DNA of 12,917 bases from Verrucomicrobiales bacterium. GTDB taxonomy: Bacteria > Verrucomicrobiota > Verrucomicrobiia > Verrucomicrobiales > SKLO01. The notes below the pieces were generated by a model. That model ran no database searches, was not told the origin of the DNA, and saw nothing but the letters and a program-made list of their open reading frames with translations. The translations under genes were made by a program, and so were the position numbers. The DNA lies in contig SKLO01000630.1 in the NCBI GenBank assembly GCA_007123195.1, positions 1 to 12,917 on the forward strand, in the 5' to 3' direction. Shown in pieces: positions 6,768-12,917 of this stretch (position 1 is the first letter of the stretch; each line of letters opens with the position of its first letter).

Positions 6768-8369
6768 TCAGCCGCCCGCGATCCGTCCGGCTCCGGCATA
6801 CACGTTGAACCTGTTGCCGCGCAGGAACCCGATCAGGGTCTGGCCGGAGCGACGGGCGAAATCGATCGCCAGACTGCTCGGCGCCGACACCGCCGCCACC
6901 ACCGGCACCCCGGCGGCCAGCGCCTTTTGCATGATCTCAAATGACACCCGTCCGCTGACCATCAGGATCAGACCGGCAGCCGGCAGCGCGTCGTCAAGGA
7001 CCAGCCGCCCCAACAGCTTGTCGACCGCGTTGTGCCGGCCAACGTCCTCCCGCAGATGCACCAACCGCCCGGCAGCCTCGAACAAGGCGGCGCCATGCAG
7101 ACCGCCGGTTCGTTCAAACACCACCTGCCCGCGCCGCAACACCGCCGGCAGCCGCGCCAGCACCGCCGGATCCACCCGCTGCTGATCATCCACCGCCAGT
7201 GGCGGCATCGCGCGCATCACCGCGTCGATGGTCGCCTTGCCGCAGATGCCGCAGCTCGAGGCGGCGAACACATGCCTCGTCAACGCCTCCAGATCGACCC
7301 CGGTCCGCGCCAGGATGACGTCGACCACCGCCCCGTCGTCAGGCGCCAGCATGATCTGATTGTCCATCGCCTCCGCGCCACGGGTCCGGCGCGCGTCCCG
7401 GTGACTCGGGCAGGTGGACACCTCAAACAGGTCGGCCCGACACCGGACCACCCCCTCGCTGATGAGAAAGCCGGCCGCCAGCTCTTCGTCATCCCCGGGC
7501 GTGCGCATGACCACCGCGATCGATCGACCGTTGATTCGGATTTCCAGCGGGCTCTCCACCACCACTTCATCATCGACCTCGGGTCCGCCAACCGGCTGGC
7601 CGCCGGCTTCCGCATCCTGCCCGCTGCCGGGCCGCCAGCGTTGCACCGGGGCGATGGCGGTCCCCTGCAGGCGGCGCCAGTCTTCGGGCGAATTGAGGTT
7701 GACCAGGCGCATCGCCGCCGCGGCATCATCAACAACCACGCGCCGCATCAGGCCGGCACGCTCGGCTTCGGCCAGTAGATCCTGCCAGCGGTAGTTCCCG
7801 GCCGCGACCCACCGCTCGATCAACCCCGCCATGCCGGCGGGGTAACAGGCCACCAATGGCTGGTAGCGACCATCGTTCCACAACACCGCCCCGCGATCGT
7901 GGTCGTGCCCGTGGCCACACGCCGACAACAATTCCGCCCGCAACCAGCCGGCGTCCAGCCGCGGCATGTCGACCGGCAACACCAGCAGCGGGTGACCCGG
8001 TGCCAGCCCGCGGATGACCGGCAGCAACGCCTGCATCGGATGCCCGCACCCGGGTTGATCCTCGGCCAGTGTCCAGCCGTCCGGCAGCGGCCGCATCTCC
8101 GCCTGGTCCGGTCGCCGCAGCAGCCAACACCGCTGCGGGTTCAAGGCCCCGATCGTGGCCGCCTGATGACGCCACAACGGCTGCCCGCCCCAGTCGAGCC
8201 ACGCCTTGTCCACCCCACCCATCCGGCGCGAGCGCCCGCCAGCCAGCAGCGCCGCCTCACCGTGCCACCCGGCCGCCTGCCGCGTCACGACCGCAGCCGC
8301 CGTGCCCACAGTGGCGGGCGGTGTTGAATGTGCTTCCTTCATGGCGTCGGCAGCCGCAGCGGTCACCAT
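6768..8369 (-). CDS. MobA-FdhD fusion: Moco guanylyltransferase and formate dehydrogenase sulfurtransferase
   Basis: A 533-residue two-domain protein. Residues about 35-236 are MobA-like: the nucleotide-binding LLAGGRSRRMGG (41-52) followed by VDKAWL, the metal-site DMP (D134), and NLNSPEDW (224-231) at the end of the domain. MobA joins GMP to molybdopterin to make bis-MGD. A linker of about 30 residues follows. Residues about 268-530 are a complete FdhD: ESPLEIRINGR, AAGFLISEGVV, the catalytic loop SSCGICGK with C373 and C376, and EDVGRHNAVDKLLG (441-454). FdhD passes sulfur to bis-MGD for formate dehydrogenase. Both halves look functional, with no frameshift between them. The ATG at 8369 is chosen because it overlaps the TGA of the upstream MOSC gene, implying translational coupling. 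An ATG at 8342 is possible. Residues 151-158 are a small His-rich patch (CGHGHDHD). Fusion of these two steps is unusual to my knowledge. Confidence 0.9.
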   Translation of the reverse strand: MVTAAAADAMKEAHSTPPATVGTAAAVVTRQAAGWHGEAALLAGGRSRRMGGVDKAWLDWGGQPLWRHQAATIGALNPQRCWLLRRPDQAEMRPLPDGWTLAEDQPGCGHPMQALLPVIRGLAPGHPLLVLPVDMPRLDAGWLRAELLSACGHGHDHDRGAVLWNDGRYQPLVACYPAGMAGLIERWVAAGNYRWQDLLAEAERAGLMRRVVVDDAAAAMRLVNLNSPEDWRRLQGTAIAPVQRWRPGSGQDAEAGGQPVGGPEVDDEVVVESPLEIRINGRSIAVVMRTPGDDEELAAGFLISEGVVRCRADLFEVSTCPSHRDARRTRGAEAMDNQIMLAPDDGAVVDVILARTGVDLEALTRHVFAASSCGICGKATIDAVMRAMPPLAVDDQQRVDPAVLARLPAVLRRGQVVFERTGGLHGAALFEAAGRLVHLREDVGRHNAVDKLLGRLVLDDALPAAGLILMVSGRVSFEIMQKALAAGVPVVAAVSAPSSLAIDFARRSGQTLIGFLRGNRFNVYAGAGRIAGG

Positions 8370-8938
8370 CACGACAGGCAGCCGTCGCCGTCCACCCGCA
8401 GCCGTCCGTTGCTGCGCACCTTCGCCCGCAACCCCCCGCGACCGACCAACAGCGCCTCGGCTCCCGGGGCAAAGGCCTCGTCCATCCACAGGCACGGCTT
8501 CGCCTCTTCGATGCCCTCGAACTCCACCCCCTGAAGCACGAACCGCCGCCCGATGAGGTCGTTCAACTCCGCTCCACTGACCACCACGTTGCGCCGCAGC
8601 ACTCCGGGCTCGTGCGCCCACACCTCGAGAATTCCGCAGATCGTCATGAACACCTCCAGCGAAAACAAGGTCACCTGCCCCTTGTAGTCCGGCTTGTAAT
8701 CAAAAAACCGATCCCCCACCAGACCGCTTCCGGCCACGCATTCGACCTCCTGCACGGACACCGTCTCGTGGTCCAGCGAGCCCTTGCCGTATCGGCCGAA
8801 GAAGTTATGACCGGGCGAGATGTAAAGGTAATGCACCGTCGCCGCCAGGTCGATCAAGCCCCCGCTGTCGCGGCTCTCGGGTTGAGCGTTTTCACCGGGC
8901 CCGGGCGCCGGCCGTGGTTGCTTGGGTTCGATATCCAT
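8369..8938 (-). CDS. MOSC domain protein
   Basis: A 189-residue stand-alone MOSC protein, the domain found at the C terminus of molybdenum cofactor sulfurases and in YiiM- and YuaD-type proteins, where a conserved cysteine carries or transfers sulfur. The candidate cysteine is C149 in AKPCLWM. SPGHNFFGRYGKG (41-53) matches a block I know from small MOSC proteins, and LVGDRFFDYK (73-82) and EVFMTIC are typical core elements. The first 30 residues are a proline-rich, poorly conserved extension, so a slightly later start is possible. The ATG at 8938 has no Shine-Dalgarno. It is the first gene of a two-gene operon with the MobA-FdhD fusion (stop and start overlap as TGATG) and is divergent from recD2 across 117 bases. 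A role in sulfuration or handling of molybdenum cofactor is inferred from domain and context. Confidence 0.88.
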   Translation of the reverse strand: MDIEPKQPRPAPGPGENAQPESRDSGGLIDLAATVHYLYISPGHNFFGRYGKGSLDHETVSVQEVECVAGSGLVGDRFFDYKPDYKGQVTLFSLEVFMTICGILEVWAHEPGVLRRNVVVSGAELNDLIGRRFVLQGVEFEGIEEAKPCLWMDEAFAPGAEALLVGRGGLRAKVRSNGRLRVDGDGCLS

Positions 8939-9055
8939 GGATTCAAAGCGCGGCCACCGTGTGCCGGGAACCGACCCGCCGACTGCAGTCCAAGGTCGCC
9001 CGATCCGACCCACTTTCAACTGGCAGCCGGGCTCTTTCCTTACTAGTTTCGACCT

Positions 9056-11320
9056 GTGCCGGACTCCCGATCCACCCCCTCCAGGCCAGCCACTCCGCCG
9101 GCCGACAGCAACCCGGTCGAGGCGGCGGGCGAAGCCCTGCGCGGACTGGTGGAGCGGGTCGCATTCCACAATCCTGACAACGGGTTCTCGGTGCTGCGCG
9201 TCCGGGTCGAAGGCCGTCGTGAACCGGCCACCGTCATCGGCACCGTGCCGTCGGTGCATCCCGGCGAGCATGTCGAGGCCAGCGGCCGCTGGATCCGCCA
9301 CCCCCAGCACGGCCACCAGTTTGAAACCACCCTGGTGCGGGTCATCCCGCCGCAGAGCCTGGAGGCAATCGAGCGCTACCTCGCCAGCGGGTTGATCGAC
9401 GGCATCGGCCCGGTCTACGCCGGCAAGCTGGTCGGAAAATTCGGCGCCGAGGTGCTCGAGATCATCGCCCACGAGTCGAAGCGGCTGGAGGAGGTGCCGG
9501 GCGTGGGGCCGAAGCGGCGCAAGGAGATCCGCGACTCCTACCTCCGGAAGCAGGCCCTCCACGGCATCATGGTGTTCCTCCACCAGCACGGCATCAGCAC
9601 CAGCCGCGCGGTGCGGATCTACAACACCTACGGCGAGGAGTCACTCGAACTGCTGCGCCGCAATCCCTACCAACTGGCCGAGGACATCAGCGGCATCGGC
9701 TTCGCCACCGCCGACCAGATCGCCAACCAGCTCGGCATCGAACCGCAGGCCCCGCAGCGACTGCGGGCCGCCTTGATGCACGTCCTCAACTCCGCCGCCG
9801 ACCGCGGCCACGTCTACCTGCCGCGCAACGAGCTGCTGGCCCAAACCCGGGAGCTGACCAGCTCCCTCGACCCGCAACTGACGCCGGCACTGGCCGAGCT
9901 GCTGACCTGCCGCCAGGTGGTGATCGAGCCGGACCCCGCGCACACCGGATCCGGCGGCCCCGACCCGGCCGAGCGGCCCAGCGACCGCATCTACCCGCCG
10001 CGGCTGATGCAGGCCGAGCGCGACATTGCCGCCACCATGCGACGGCTCGGTCACGCCGCCGCACGCTACCCGGACATCCAGGTGGACAAGGCCCTCGCCT
10101 GGGTCCAGCAACAAACCGGCAAGACCCTGTCCGAAGGCCAGGCAGCCGCGGTCCGCGCCGCGCTCGAACGCCGTGCCCTGATCATCACCGGCGGTCCCGG
10201 CACCGGCAAGACCACGGTGCTCAACAGCATCCTCAGGATCCTCGAAGCCAAGGGCGTCGACCCCGTATTGGCCGCCCCCACCGGACGCGCCGCCCGCCGG
10301 CTGGAGGAAACCACCGGCCACCGCGCCGTCACCCTGCACCGGTTGCTCGAATTCCAACCCGCCGCCGGCTTCGGCCGCCACCGCGACCGCCCACTCAAAG
10401 GCTCGCTGTTCATCGTCGACGAGGTGTCGATGGTCGACACCGAACTGCTCGGGCACCTGGTGCGGGCACTTCCGGCCGGCGCCCACCTGCTGTTGGTTGG
10501 CGACGCCGACCAGCTGCCATCGGTGGGTCCCGGCACCGTATTGGCCGACCTGCTGGCCTCGGCCGCGGTGCCGGTTGTGCGCCTGACCGAGGTCTACAGG
10601 CAGGCCGCCCGCAGCTGGATCGTGCGCGCCGCCCACGCGATCCAAAGCGGACGCTTGCCCGAATTCCCGGAATCGGGCGCCGAGGCCGACTGCTTTTTCA
10701 TCGAGCGCAGCGAACCGGAGGCCATCGTCGAGGCCCTGCGCAAGGTGGTCACCGACCGCCTGCCGGCCCATTTCGGGCTCGATCCGCGGCACGACATCCA
10801 GTTGCTGACCCCGATGCACCGCGGGTCTCTAGGGGCCATCGAGCTGAACCGCAGGCTGCAGGACTGGCTGAATCCGCCACGGCCAGAAGCCGGTGAAATC
10901 GAGCGCGGGCCGCATCGTTTCCGACCCGGCGACCGGGTCATGCAGACACGCAACAATTACGACCTCGACTTGTCCAACGGCGACATCGGCTTCATCACCG
11001 ACCTGCGCACCGAGCCGCTGGAGCTGCGGGTGCGGTTTGACGGCGGCCGATTGCTCACCATCGAACCGGACTCGTTGGACGATCTGCAGCCCGCCTACGC
11101 CATCACCATCCACAAGTCCCAGGGCTCGGAATTCCCGGCCGTGGTGATGCCGGTCCACCAGCAGCACTACGTGATGCTCCAGCGCAACCTGCTCTACACC
11201 GGCCTGACCCGCGGCCGCCGGGTGGTCGTGCTGGTCGGCACCCGCGAAGCCCTGCAGCTGGCGGTGCGCCGCGCCGAGGCGTCCCACCGCCATACCGGCC
11301 TCGCCGACCGCCTCCGCTGA
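9056..11320 (+). CDS. recD2: RecD2-type ATP-dependent DNA helicase
   Basis: A 754-residue helicase of superfamily 1B, the RecD2 group that acts without RecB and RecC. The length fits the group (about 700-800). The N-terminal part (about 25-330) has the RecD2-specific OB-like and helix-hairpin-helix regions, including IERYLASGLIDGIGPVYAGK and VPGVGPKRRKEI. Motor motifs follow: Walker A GGPGTGKTT (379-387), Walker B FIVDEVSMVD with D455 and E456, a Q/R motif GDADQLPSVGPG, and the C-terminal AITIHKSQGSEF and LLYTGLTRGRR blocks. RecD2 unwinds DNA 5' to 3' and contributes to repair and replication-fork handling. The start is the GTG at 9056, the first in-frame start, without a Shine-Dalgarno. The next in-frame GTG falls within the conserved LVERVAF block. 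The gene is divergent from the MOSC operon and converges on frr with only 27 bases between stops. Confidence 0.93.
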   Translation: MPDSRSTPSRPATPPADSNPVEAAGEALRGLVERVAFHNPDNGFSVLRVRVEGRREPATVIGTVPSVHPGEHVEASGRWIRHPQHGHQFETTLVRVIPPQSLEAIERYLASGLIDGIGPVYAGKLVGKFGAEVLEIIAHESKRLEEVPGVGPKRRKEIRDSYLRKQALHGIMVFLHQHGISTSRAVRIYNTYGEESLELLRRNPYQLAEDISGIGFATADQIANQLGIEPQAPQRLRAALMHVLNSAADRGHVYLPRNELLAQTRELTSSLDPQLTPALAELLTCRQVVIEPDPAHTGSGGPDPAERPSDRIYPPRLMQAERDIAATMRRLGHAAARYPDIQVDKALAWVQQQTGKTLSEGQAAAVRAALERRALIITGGPGTGKTTVLNSILRILEAKGVDPVLAAPTGRAARRLEETTGHRAVTLHRLLEFQPAAGFGRHRDRPLKGSLFIVDEVSMVDTELLGHLVRALPAGAHLLLVGDADQLPSVGPGTVLADLLASAAVPVVRLTEVYRQAARSWIVRAAHAIQSGRLPEFPESGAEADCFFIERSEPEAIVEALRKVVTDRLPAHFGLDPRHDIQLLTPMHRGSLGAIELNRRLQDWLNPPRPEAGEIERGPHRFRPGDRVMQTRNNYDLDLSNGDIGFITDLRTEPLELRVRFDGGRLLTIEPDSLDDLQPAYAITIHKSQGSEFPAVVMPVHQQHYVMLQRNLLYTGLTRGRRVVVLVGTREALQLAVRRAEASHRHTGLADRLR

Positions 11321-11322
11321 CC

Positions 11323-11343
11323 GGTGCGCCCGGGCCCGGCACC
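11323..11343. terminator. GC-rich hairpin between recD2 and frr stops
   Basis: GGTGC (11323-11327) pairs with GCACC (11339-11343), and the enclosed bases are themselves partly self-complementary (CCGGGCCCGG). It fills most of the 27-base gap between two convergent stops and could serve both genes. No T tract follows on either strand, so the call is weak. Confidence 0.3.
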
Positions 11344-11347
11344 TGGC

Positions 11348-11914
11348 TCACACCGTCATGATTTCCTTCTCCTTGCCCTCGAGCGCGGCGTCAATCATCC
11401 CGGTGTGCTTGTCGGTCAACTCCTGCACCGTCTTCTCCTCCCGCCGCAGGTCGTCCTCGGTGATGGCGCCCTCCTTCTGCAGCTTCTTCAGGCCTTCGAT
11501 GCCGTCGCGGCGGCAGGCCCGGACCCGCACCTTGGCGTCCTCGGCGTAGGTCTTAACCACCTTGACCAGATCGCGCCGCCGCTCCTCCGACAACTCGGGA
11601 ATCGGCAGCCGGATCATCTTGCCGTCAGCCGCCGGGTTGATGCCGAGCTTCGACTCCCGCAGCCCGCGCTCGATGTCGCGCGTGGTCGAGGCGTCGAACG
11701 GCTGCACCGCCAGCAAACGCGGCTCCGGGGTGGTGATCATCGCCAGCTGCTTGAGCTTCATGGTCGACCCGTAGGCATGCACGTGGATGTCGATGTTCTC
11801 CACCAGCGCCGGGGTGGCCTTGCCGGTTCGGACCGCGGCGAACTCATGGTCCATATACTCCACGGACTTGGCCATGGCTTCCTCGGTTTCCAGCAGAATG
11901 GTGTCTATGTCCAT
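11348..11914 (-). CDS. frr: Ribosome recycling factor
   Basis: A 188-residue protein (E. coli 185) that, together with EF-G, splits the post-termination ribosome into subunits. The whole family pattern is present: a first long helix with MAKSVEYMDHEFAAVRTGKA, an insertion domain with the block VQPFDASTTRDIERGLRES, NPAADGKMIRLPIPELSEER, and the C-terminal helix with EEKTVQELTDKHTGMIDAAL. The ATG at 11914 gives the expected N terminus and has no Shine-Dalgarno. It follows pyrH by 93 bases on the same strand, the common bacterial order pyrH-frr. An extended -10 element in the gap suggests it may also have its own promoter. Confidence 0.97.
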   Translation of the reverse strand: MDIDTILLETEEAMAKSVEYMDHEFAAVRTGKATPALVENIDIHVHAYGSTMKLKQLAMITTPEPRLLAVQPFDASTTRDIERGLRESKLGINPAADGKMIRLPIPELSEERRRDLVKVVKTYAEDAKVRVRACRRDGIEGLKKLQKEGAITEDDLRREEKTVQELTDKHTGMIDAALEGKEKEIMTV

Positions 11915-11952
11915 GGGTATCAGGGATGGGGGTGGTCGGTTCGGACGCCGGC

Positions 11953-11974
11953 CGGGCGATGGTGCCGGCCCGGT
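11953..11974 (-). promoter_or_regulatory. Hairpin in the pyrH-frr spacer
   Basis: CCGGGC and GCCCGG form a six-pair stem with a ten-base loop, in the 5' leader that would precede frr. It lacks a T tract. It may be a partial terminator or RNA-processing site between pyrH and frr, or a chance GC palindrome. Confidence 0.2.
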
Positions 11975-11986
11975 GACGGTGGCGCA

Positions 11987-11995
11987 TTGTAGCAG
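11987..11995 (-). promoter_or_regulatory. Candidate extended -10 promoter for frr
   Basis: On the minus strand the bases read TGCTACAAT, a TGn-extended -10 element with five of six consensus bases. Transcription would start near 11980, about 65 bases before the frr ATG. No matching -35 box is seen at normal spacing, which extended -10 promoters can tolerate. It would let frr be expressed apart from pyrH. Confidence 0.3.
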
Positions 11996-12007
11996 CAGGT
12001 CAATCGG

Positions 12008-12748
12008 TCAGTCGACGGCGTCGCGGGTGACCAGCGTGCCCACCGGTTCGCCCGCAAGCGCCTTGCGGATGTTGTCAGGCTCGGTCATGTTGAAGACCAC
12101 GATCGGCATGTCGTTCTCCATGCACAGGCTGAACGCGGTGGCGTCCATCACCTTGAGCTGACGGGTCAGGGCCTCGTGAAAGGTCAGGGTGTCGTAGCGC
12201 GTCGCGTCCGGGTTCTGGGCCGGGTCGGAATCATAAACACCGTCGACCTTGGTCGCCTTCAATACGGCGTCGGCCGCGATCTCGCTGGCGCGCAGCGCGG
12301 CGGTGGTGTCGGTGGAAAAGAACGGGTTGCCGGTCCCGGCGGCAAAGATCACCACCCGCCCCAGCTCAAGATGACGGATCGCCACCCGGCGGATGAACGG
12401 CTCGGCCACGTTCTTCATCTCGATCGCCGACTGCACCCGGGTCGGCACGTCGAGCGCCTCAAGCATGCTCTGCAGCGCCAAACTGTTCATCACCGTCGCC
12501 AGCATGCCCATGTAATCGGCCGTCGCCCGCTCCATGCCGCGGTTGCTGGCGGCGGCACCACGCCAGAAATTGCCGCCGCCCACCACCAGCGCGATCTCCA
12601 GCCCGGCCTGGTGGGCCTGCTTGATCTGGCCGGCCATGGCCTCGACGATCTCCGGTGAGATGTTGTCCTGGCTGCCATTGGAACGCAGCGCCTCGCCGCT
12701 CAGCTTCAATACCACCCGCTGAAAATCACGACGCGCCTGTCCAATCAT
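12008..12748 (-). CDS. pyrH: Uridylate kinase (UMP kinase)
   Basis: A 246-residue cytoplasmic enzyme of the amino-acid-kinase fold that phosphorylates UMP to UDP with ATP, feeding all pyrimidine nucleotides. The motifs are complete: [10 protein letters not shown] (12-21) with the ATP-site lysine, [10 protein letters not shown] (55-64), DYMGMLAT (78-85), [17 protein letters not shown] (138-154), [10 protein letters not shown], and the C-terminal [14 protein letters not shown]. The frame opens at 12808, but the ATG at 12748 is preferred: GGAG lies five bases upstream and the protein then matches family length (E. coli 241). It is followed by frr on the same strand. The usual upstream rpsB-tsf pair is not seen in the 169 bases left in the window. 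Confidence 0.97.
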   Translation of the reverse strand: MIGQARRDFQRVVLKLSGEALRSNGSQDNISPEIVEAMAGQIKQAHQAGLEIALVVGGGNFWRGAAASNRGMERATADYMGMLATVMNSLALQSMLEALDVPTRVQSAIEMKNVAEPFIRRVAIRHLELGRVVIFAAGTGNPFFSTDTTAALRASEIAADAVLKATKVDGVYDSDPAQNPDATRYDTLTFHEALTRQLKVMDATAFSLCMENDMPIVVFNMTEPDNIRKALAGEPVGTLVTRDAVD

Positions 12749-12788
12749 AGAGGCTCCATGAAACAACAGACCGGGCACCCTGCCAACC

Positions 12789-12796
12789 AAAAAAAA
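12789..12796 (-). promoter_or_regulatory. T8 tract in the pyrH upstream region
   Basis: On the minus strand GCGGCGG is followed directly by eight T residues, 40 bases before the pyrH ATG. It is one of only two eight-base homopolymers I see in this GC-rich window. The other lies at nearly the same distance before the ABC transporter start. It may be an attenuator, a terminator remnant of an upstream gene, or part of a promoter. No convincing hairpin directly abuts it. Confidence 0.25.
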
Positions 12797-12903
12797 CCGC
12801 CGCACCATGGACAGCCCGCCTCACCGGCCTGGAACCGGCCCACCCGCCCGGCGGGCCTTGGTGTCCGCAGCGACCGGTTGAAGCACTGCGTCAGGAGACA
12901 ACC

Positions 12904-12917
12904 GTGCGCGCACGGAC
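12904..12917 (+). CDS. Possible start of a plus-strand gene cut by the window edge
   Basis: AGGAG at 12893-12897 lies six bases before a GTG at 12904, an ideal ribosome site and start spacing, and one of the best in the window. Only four complete codons follow before the edge, so no product can be named. If real, the gene is divergent from pyrH and the 155 bases between them hold both promoters. The match could be chance. Confidence 0.25.

Noticed and set aside
8939..9055. Promoter boxes in the MOSC-recD2 divergent region
   Set aside because: TTTCAA at 9014 and TTGAAA on the minus strand have no acceptable -10 partner at 16-18 bases.
9641..10819. 392-residue open frame antisense to recD2
   Set aside because: It lies wholly inside the helicase motor region and has the biased composition of a shadow frame.
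12758..12917. Plus-strand frame from ATG 12758, open to the window edge
   Set aside because: Its composition is poor (Pro, Arg, His, Gln), the GAGG spacing is only four bases, and it starts ten bases from the divergent pyrH start. The AGGAG-GTG at 12904 is a better start.

Overview
This is a GC-rich bacterial chromosomal window with eight well-supported protein genes, no RNA genes, no insertion sequence and no CRISPR array. Most starts lack a Shine-Dalgarno sequence, several genes are tightly packed on alternating strands, and the AsmA-like protein has a C-terminal pattern I associate with Verrucomicrobiota. I therefore lean towards a high-GC verrucomicrobial (Opitutae-like) genome, but this is an inference from style and not proven.

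Layout, left to right. Bases 1-455 are non-coding. They hold a small repeat array: three GTAG-headed palindromes of the REP type in alternating orientation, two of them inside a 126-base direct repeat. A minus-strand gene (456-1217) encodes an exported protein with an SH3-like and a BamE/SmpA-like region. It is divergent from hemL (1592-2902, tetrapyrrole synthesis), which has a plausible sigma70-type promoter at 1507-1536. hemL converges on a minus-strand AsmA-like membrane protein (2989-4560). That gene is divergent from a fused ABCG-type ABC transporter (4753-6711).

The transporter converges on a two-gene minus-strand molybdenum cofactor operon (8938 down to 6768): a stand-alone MOSC protein whose TGA overlaps the ATG of a MobA-FdhD fusion. 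The fusion joins the enzyme that makes the bis-MGD cofactor to the sulfurtransferase that sulfurates it for formate dehydrogenase. No formate dehydrogenase structural gene is visible here. The operon is divergent from recD2 (9056-11320), a helicase gene that converges on the minus-strand pair pyrH (UMP kinase) then frr (ribosome recycling factor), a classic bacterial gene order.

The most interesting items are the MobA-FdhD fusion with its coupled MOSC partner, and the REP-like array at the left edge. Nothing in the window looks like a defence island or prophage. The rest is mostly housekeeping.
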